Source of the DNA: Brasenia schreberi
Lineage: Eukaryota; Streptophyta; Magnoliopsida; Nymphaeales; Cabombaceae
NCBI GenBank assembly: GCA_036023115.1
Contig: JAYKKT010000091.1
Coordinates: 33,566,001 to 33,630,000, forward strand
Direction of reading: 5' to 3'
DNA: 64,000 nucleotides
Below the pieces are notes generated by a model. The model did not search any database, was not told where the DNA came from, and was given only the letters and a program-made list of their open reading frames with translations. Of this stretch, positions 60,879-64,000 are shown one piece after another; within the stretch, counting starts at the first letter, position 1; each line of letters begins with the position of its first letter. The position numbers and the translations under genes were made by a program.

Positions 60879-62547
60879 AAGTCACAATTACTTCAAACAT
60901 CTCTCTTAATGCTACATAAACTTTTTCTCGAATAATCTTATTATAAATAAACGGTTACACTTTTTCTTTAATTACCCATCTCATTCAACATCTTCAATTC
61001 TAAACCTTTTGTTATAAACAAAAAAAGTCCATCATATGGTTCAATACTCCTCATAAAAAGCACGGTTATACGACTCCACTTTTTACTCAATTATAAAACT
61101 GAACAATGAGTTGTTGGAATAGGAATCGTGGTACCTGTCTTGTAATCAAACACCCATCTATCTATCGAGCATCCAACTAAACTCAAGTGAGGATATTACA
61201 TGTAAATGATTCCAAATTTTGGAATTGTAAAATCCATGGCAAAAGATCCGAACGTGGTTTACGGTGGATGTGGACTATTTAATTCATCTCGCTCAAGGTT
61301 TGGACCAGAAATCAAACGATAAAGCCAACACCATACTCTCAACTCGTTGACATCTGAACCTTAAAATATATTTTATTTCCTAAAATAATATGCCGTATTA
61401 TGGACTTATTTGGAAGATGCAGCTGTATTGCCTTCAAATCACTCCTTGATCAAACTGCATTTAGAAATAATACAATATTCAACTTATTTTGTGGCTTGTG
61501 TTCACTAGCGTGCATAATGAGTACATATTAGCTTATCTTTTTCGGCTTAATTGGGCCCATGAGAGTGTGGATACAGAGAGTCTGGACCCAGATGGGTCAT
61601 GCTGCAAAGAGTCAGACCCAGATGCCTTATCTTTTTTCGGCCTAATTGGACCCATAAAGGGTGCTGAAAGGCATGGCCCTTGGTTCAGTCAAGTATTAGC
61701 AGTGGCGGAGTTAGAAATTCTTTTAGGACGCAACAAATATCTCATTGAACTGTTTATTTCACATATCATAGTCCACGACTTCAACTGTGGGCTAAAGTGG
61801 ATGCCCTACCTTGACCGTAGATCCATCACCGAATGCTACTGTAAGCGCTCCGTGGGTGTAAGTCTGACCCGCTACCGCTCTGTGGGTATAGTGGTAAAAG
61901 AAAAAATTGGTCACACGTAGGGTGTTATATGATCTAGCAGAGCTATTGGTTCCCATGATGAGTTCGACTCTTGGGGGGTGCATGCATATGTGTGTGTATG
62001 TGTGTGTGTTTTGCTTCAGAGCAACTCATCTCCCCTTTCATGGAGAAAGAAAATTATGAAATCCTCTATTTTCGTCAACAAGATATATCTTGTACTAAAT
62101 ATCCATTAAAATATTGATTACCCAATAATATATCATTTCAAGTAGAAAGTCCTTGTAAATAGGTCAAAGGATTCGGCTATCCTACTTGCGAAGCCGTTAA
62201 GAAACTATTAATAGTTATGGGTGATTCATCGGCAAATGCATTTTTGGTTGGATAGTACTTTGTTGTTCGTGATTTAAACATGAATGTATAGGGAAATCCT
62301 TTTTAGTGAGATATTTATGTGCTCACTTAAATGATAGAAAATGATTGTCTTCAAAAGATGGTCTTAATTTTTTCCAAAACAAACGTAAATCTCAATTACA
62401 ATATAAATTAGACCATGACTAATTGCTAAGACCATAAATGTGATTGAAAAGAAAAAACGTAAAGCGTACATGTGGCTAACACACACAAGCGTGCACACAT
62501 AAACAACACATGAGCTTATATATACATATATAAATGTGTTTGTGTGC

Positions 62548-62550
<3 letters not shown>
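60879..62550. other. intergenic, no clear gene
   Basis: It contains a local duplication at about 61532 and 61625 (ttatctttttcggc(t/c)taattgg). A terminus-like CAGTGGCGGAGTTAG word lies at 61700. The SINE-like stretch is listed separately. Open frames show no recognisable domains. Confidence 0.4.
61915..62000 (+). mobile_element. SINE-like fragment
   Basis: gatctagcagagctattgg (A-box-like) and catgatgagttcgactct (B-box-like) are followed by gggtgcatgcatatg, recalling the other SINEs in the window. Short and diverged. Confidence 0.35.

Positions 62551-62603
<53 letters not shown>
62551..62603. repeat. (AT)n microsatellite
   Basis: About 53 bases of AT repeat followed by a short (gat)n run. 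Confidence 0.96.
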
Positions 62604-62607
<4 letters not shown>

Positions 62608-63215
62608 ATGATGATAATAAGATTCTTAAGATGAAATGCTATAAAATCGTATGAGTCTAATCAAAGACAATTATTGAAATTGATGAGAAGAGTAAAAAGT
62701 GTTTTTGTACTGTGATAATATAGAAGTACATATAAAACCACTTTTTTTTTTCAGGCCAACCCTTATCAATCCCCCTTAATTTGAATGATCATGATATGAG
62801 GTTATGTCATTTAAGAAGACTTTAGAATATATGTATAAAGAAAGAGAGAGCATAGTCAATGTGTATTCACGATGAAATCTCCTTAAAGATATCAACAATG
62901 TAATAGTCAAGATCAATGGTTGAGATCTTTAAAACAAAAACCCAAATAGTATCAAGCGTATTTATTGCATGATATTTTTTTAGTTTTTAAATTTAAATTT
63001 AAATTATTGGTTTTATTAATTGATGATTGAGATCTTTAAAGATGTTTGAGTATGAATGGGATGTATATGTTTACCATACCATATAAGGTCTTATATGCAT
63101 ATCATGTTTTTGAAAATCTCAATCATTCATATTCAAAGTTAAACGATTGGGTTCAAATGAAAAAATACAAAAAAGTTGCTTTCGAACTCAACTAAATCTC
63201 TTAAAATGAAAGGTT

Positions 63216-63218
<3 letters not shown>
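62604..63218. other. AT-rich intergenic stretch
   Basis: No gene. The words tggttgagatctttaaa and tgattgagatctttaaa recur at about 62918 and 63025 around an AT-rich centre, which may be the remains of a small repeat element. Confidence 0.4.

Positions 63219-63290
<72 letters not shown>
63219..63290. repeat. (AT)n microsatellite
   Basis: About 72 bases of AT repeat. Confidence 0.97.
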
Positions 63291-63294
<4 letters not shown>

Positions 63295-63594
63295 CTTCAC
63301 CGAAATGAACACTTACTTCAATTTTGTCATACTAGGAAGTTTCATGAGCGATTGATCTATTTGGCGTCTACACAAAATGGAATCACTGTTGTCACTAAGG
63401 CCAATGAATGATGAAGTTACTTCGATTTAGACAGTTTGTTGACAGACGGTACACAACTGGGAGAAACTTTAGCATGCAATTAATTCGTTCAGATTGGCCC
63501 GTTTCCATGAAATTGCCAAGAAATTAACTCGGAAACCTGTACTGTAAGATACAAGATTATTGTACGACATTCCATAGAACAATTATTAAGCTGT

Positions 63595-63600
<6 letters not shown>

Positions 63601-63679
<79 letters not shown>

Positions 63680-63680
63680 G
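63601..63680. repeat. (AT)n then (GA)n microsatellite
   Basis: About 40 bases of AT repeat followed by about 40 bases of GA repeat with one interruption, the same order as at 53597-53650. Confidence 0.96.
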
Positions 63681-64000
63681 AACTTTTCTGGTGAGTAGAC
63701 AAACTCGGCGGTTCAAACCGGAACCATAACTGAGTACCCTCAGTTTTGTTACGGTTAATGATTTTTAGAAACCAAAACAAGAACCAACAGTTACAAACCA
63801 CCATTAAATAGTTCGTATACATATTTTTTTAACATGTAATAGCCCATGTTCATTAGTAGCTCAAGGTTTGTGGGGAGTTTCAAAGGGAGAATTTATTTGT
63901 CCACTTTTCCAAAAATAAAATAGGGAGGAGTTCTGTTTTGATTCCAAGTTTTAAACAACCTCGAGTCAGACATGTCTACTGGTCACGTTTTTGATAAGTT
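63681..64000. other. no recognised feature
   Basis: A few gaaccggaacc-type words at about 63705-63790 recall the dispersed repeat. Nothing else is seen. Confidence 0.4.

Overview
The window is nuclear DNA of a flowering plant. Evidence: a plant-type phosphate:proton symporter gene (PHT1 family) with a GT-AG intron, a broken plant-type PP1 phosphatase gene with long introns, plant-type Ty3/gypsy and Ty1/copia elements, RTE-clade LINEs, hAT transposons and tRNA-derived SINEs, all in AT-rich DNA with very long (AT)n and (GA)n runs. The species cannot be fixed from the sequence. There is no sign of bacterial or organellar DNA.

Layout. 1-5188: the 5' end of a Ty3/gypsy element read on the minus strand (3.5-kb LTR full of tandem repeats, then a decayed gag running off the window edge). 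5189-8433: no recognised gene. 8434-16622: RTE LINEs, including a complete copy (11668-14922) between perfect 19-bp target-site duplications. 17125-27347: a PP1 (TOPP-type) phosphatase gene on the minus strand, exon 1 at 27170-27347 and exons 2-3 at 18194-19019. Its roughly 8-kb first intron carries a hAT transposase relic, a hAT MITE with a perfect 8-bp duplication, and a 5S rRNA-like segment joined to RTE LINE ends. A 975-bp TIR element with a perfect 8-bp duplication sits just 3' of it. The phosphatase has lost a splice acceptor and carries single-base frameshifts, so it is probably a pseudogene. 27700-34100: degenerate repeats, a SINE, small hAT-like elements and nested LINE fragments. 34384-34556: a small candidate exon encoding a hydrophobic N-terminus.

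35028-41005: a minus-strand copia element broken by two LINE insertions, one antisense-truncated in gag and one in integrase. The integrase junction creates a chimeric LINE RT-copia integrase reading frame. 43108-45280: a very old plus-strand LINE. 46395-51520: a second member of the same copia family with both LTRs. 51521-56560: SINEs, microsatellites and foldback elements. 56567-58322: the one clearly intact protein gene, the PHT1 transporter, on the minus strand with a P1BS-type phosphate-starvation motif 122 bp upstream of its ATG. 59710-60867: a 5'-truncated LINE with an 11-bp duplication. 60879-64000: SINE-like sequence and microsatellites.

Only PHT1 looks functional. The rest is a layered record of transposition. 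The most unusual object is the LINE 5' end / 5S rRNA / LINE 3' end composite at 25885-26160. A second short RTE derivative at 30712-30976 also keeps both LINE ends, which suggests that RTE machinery here has spawned short non-autonomous elements.
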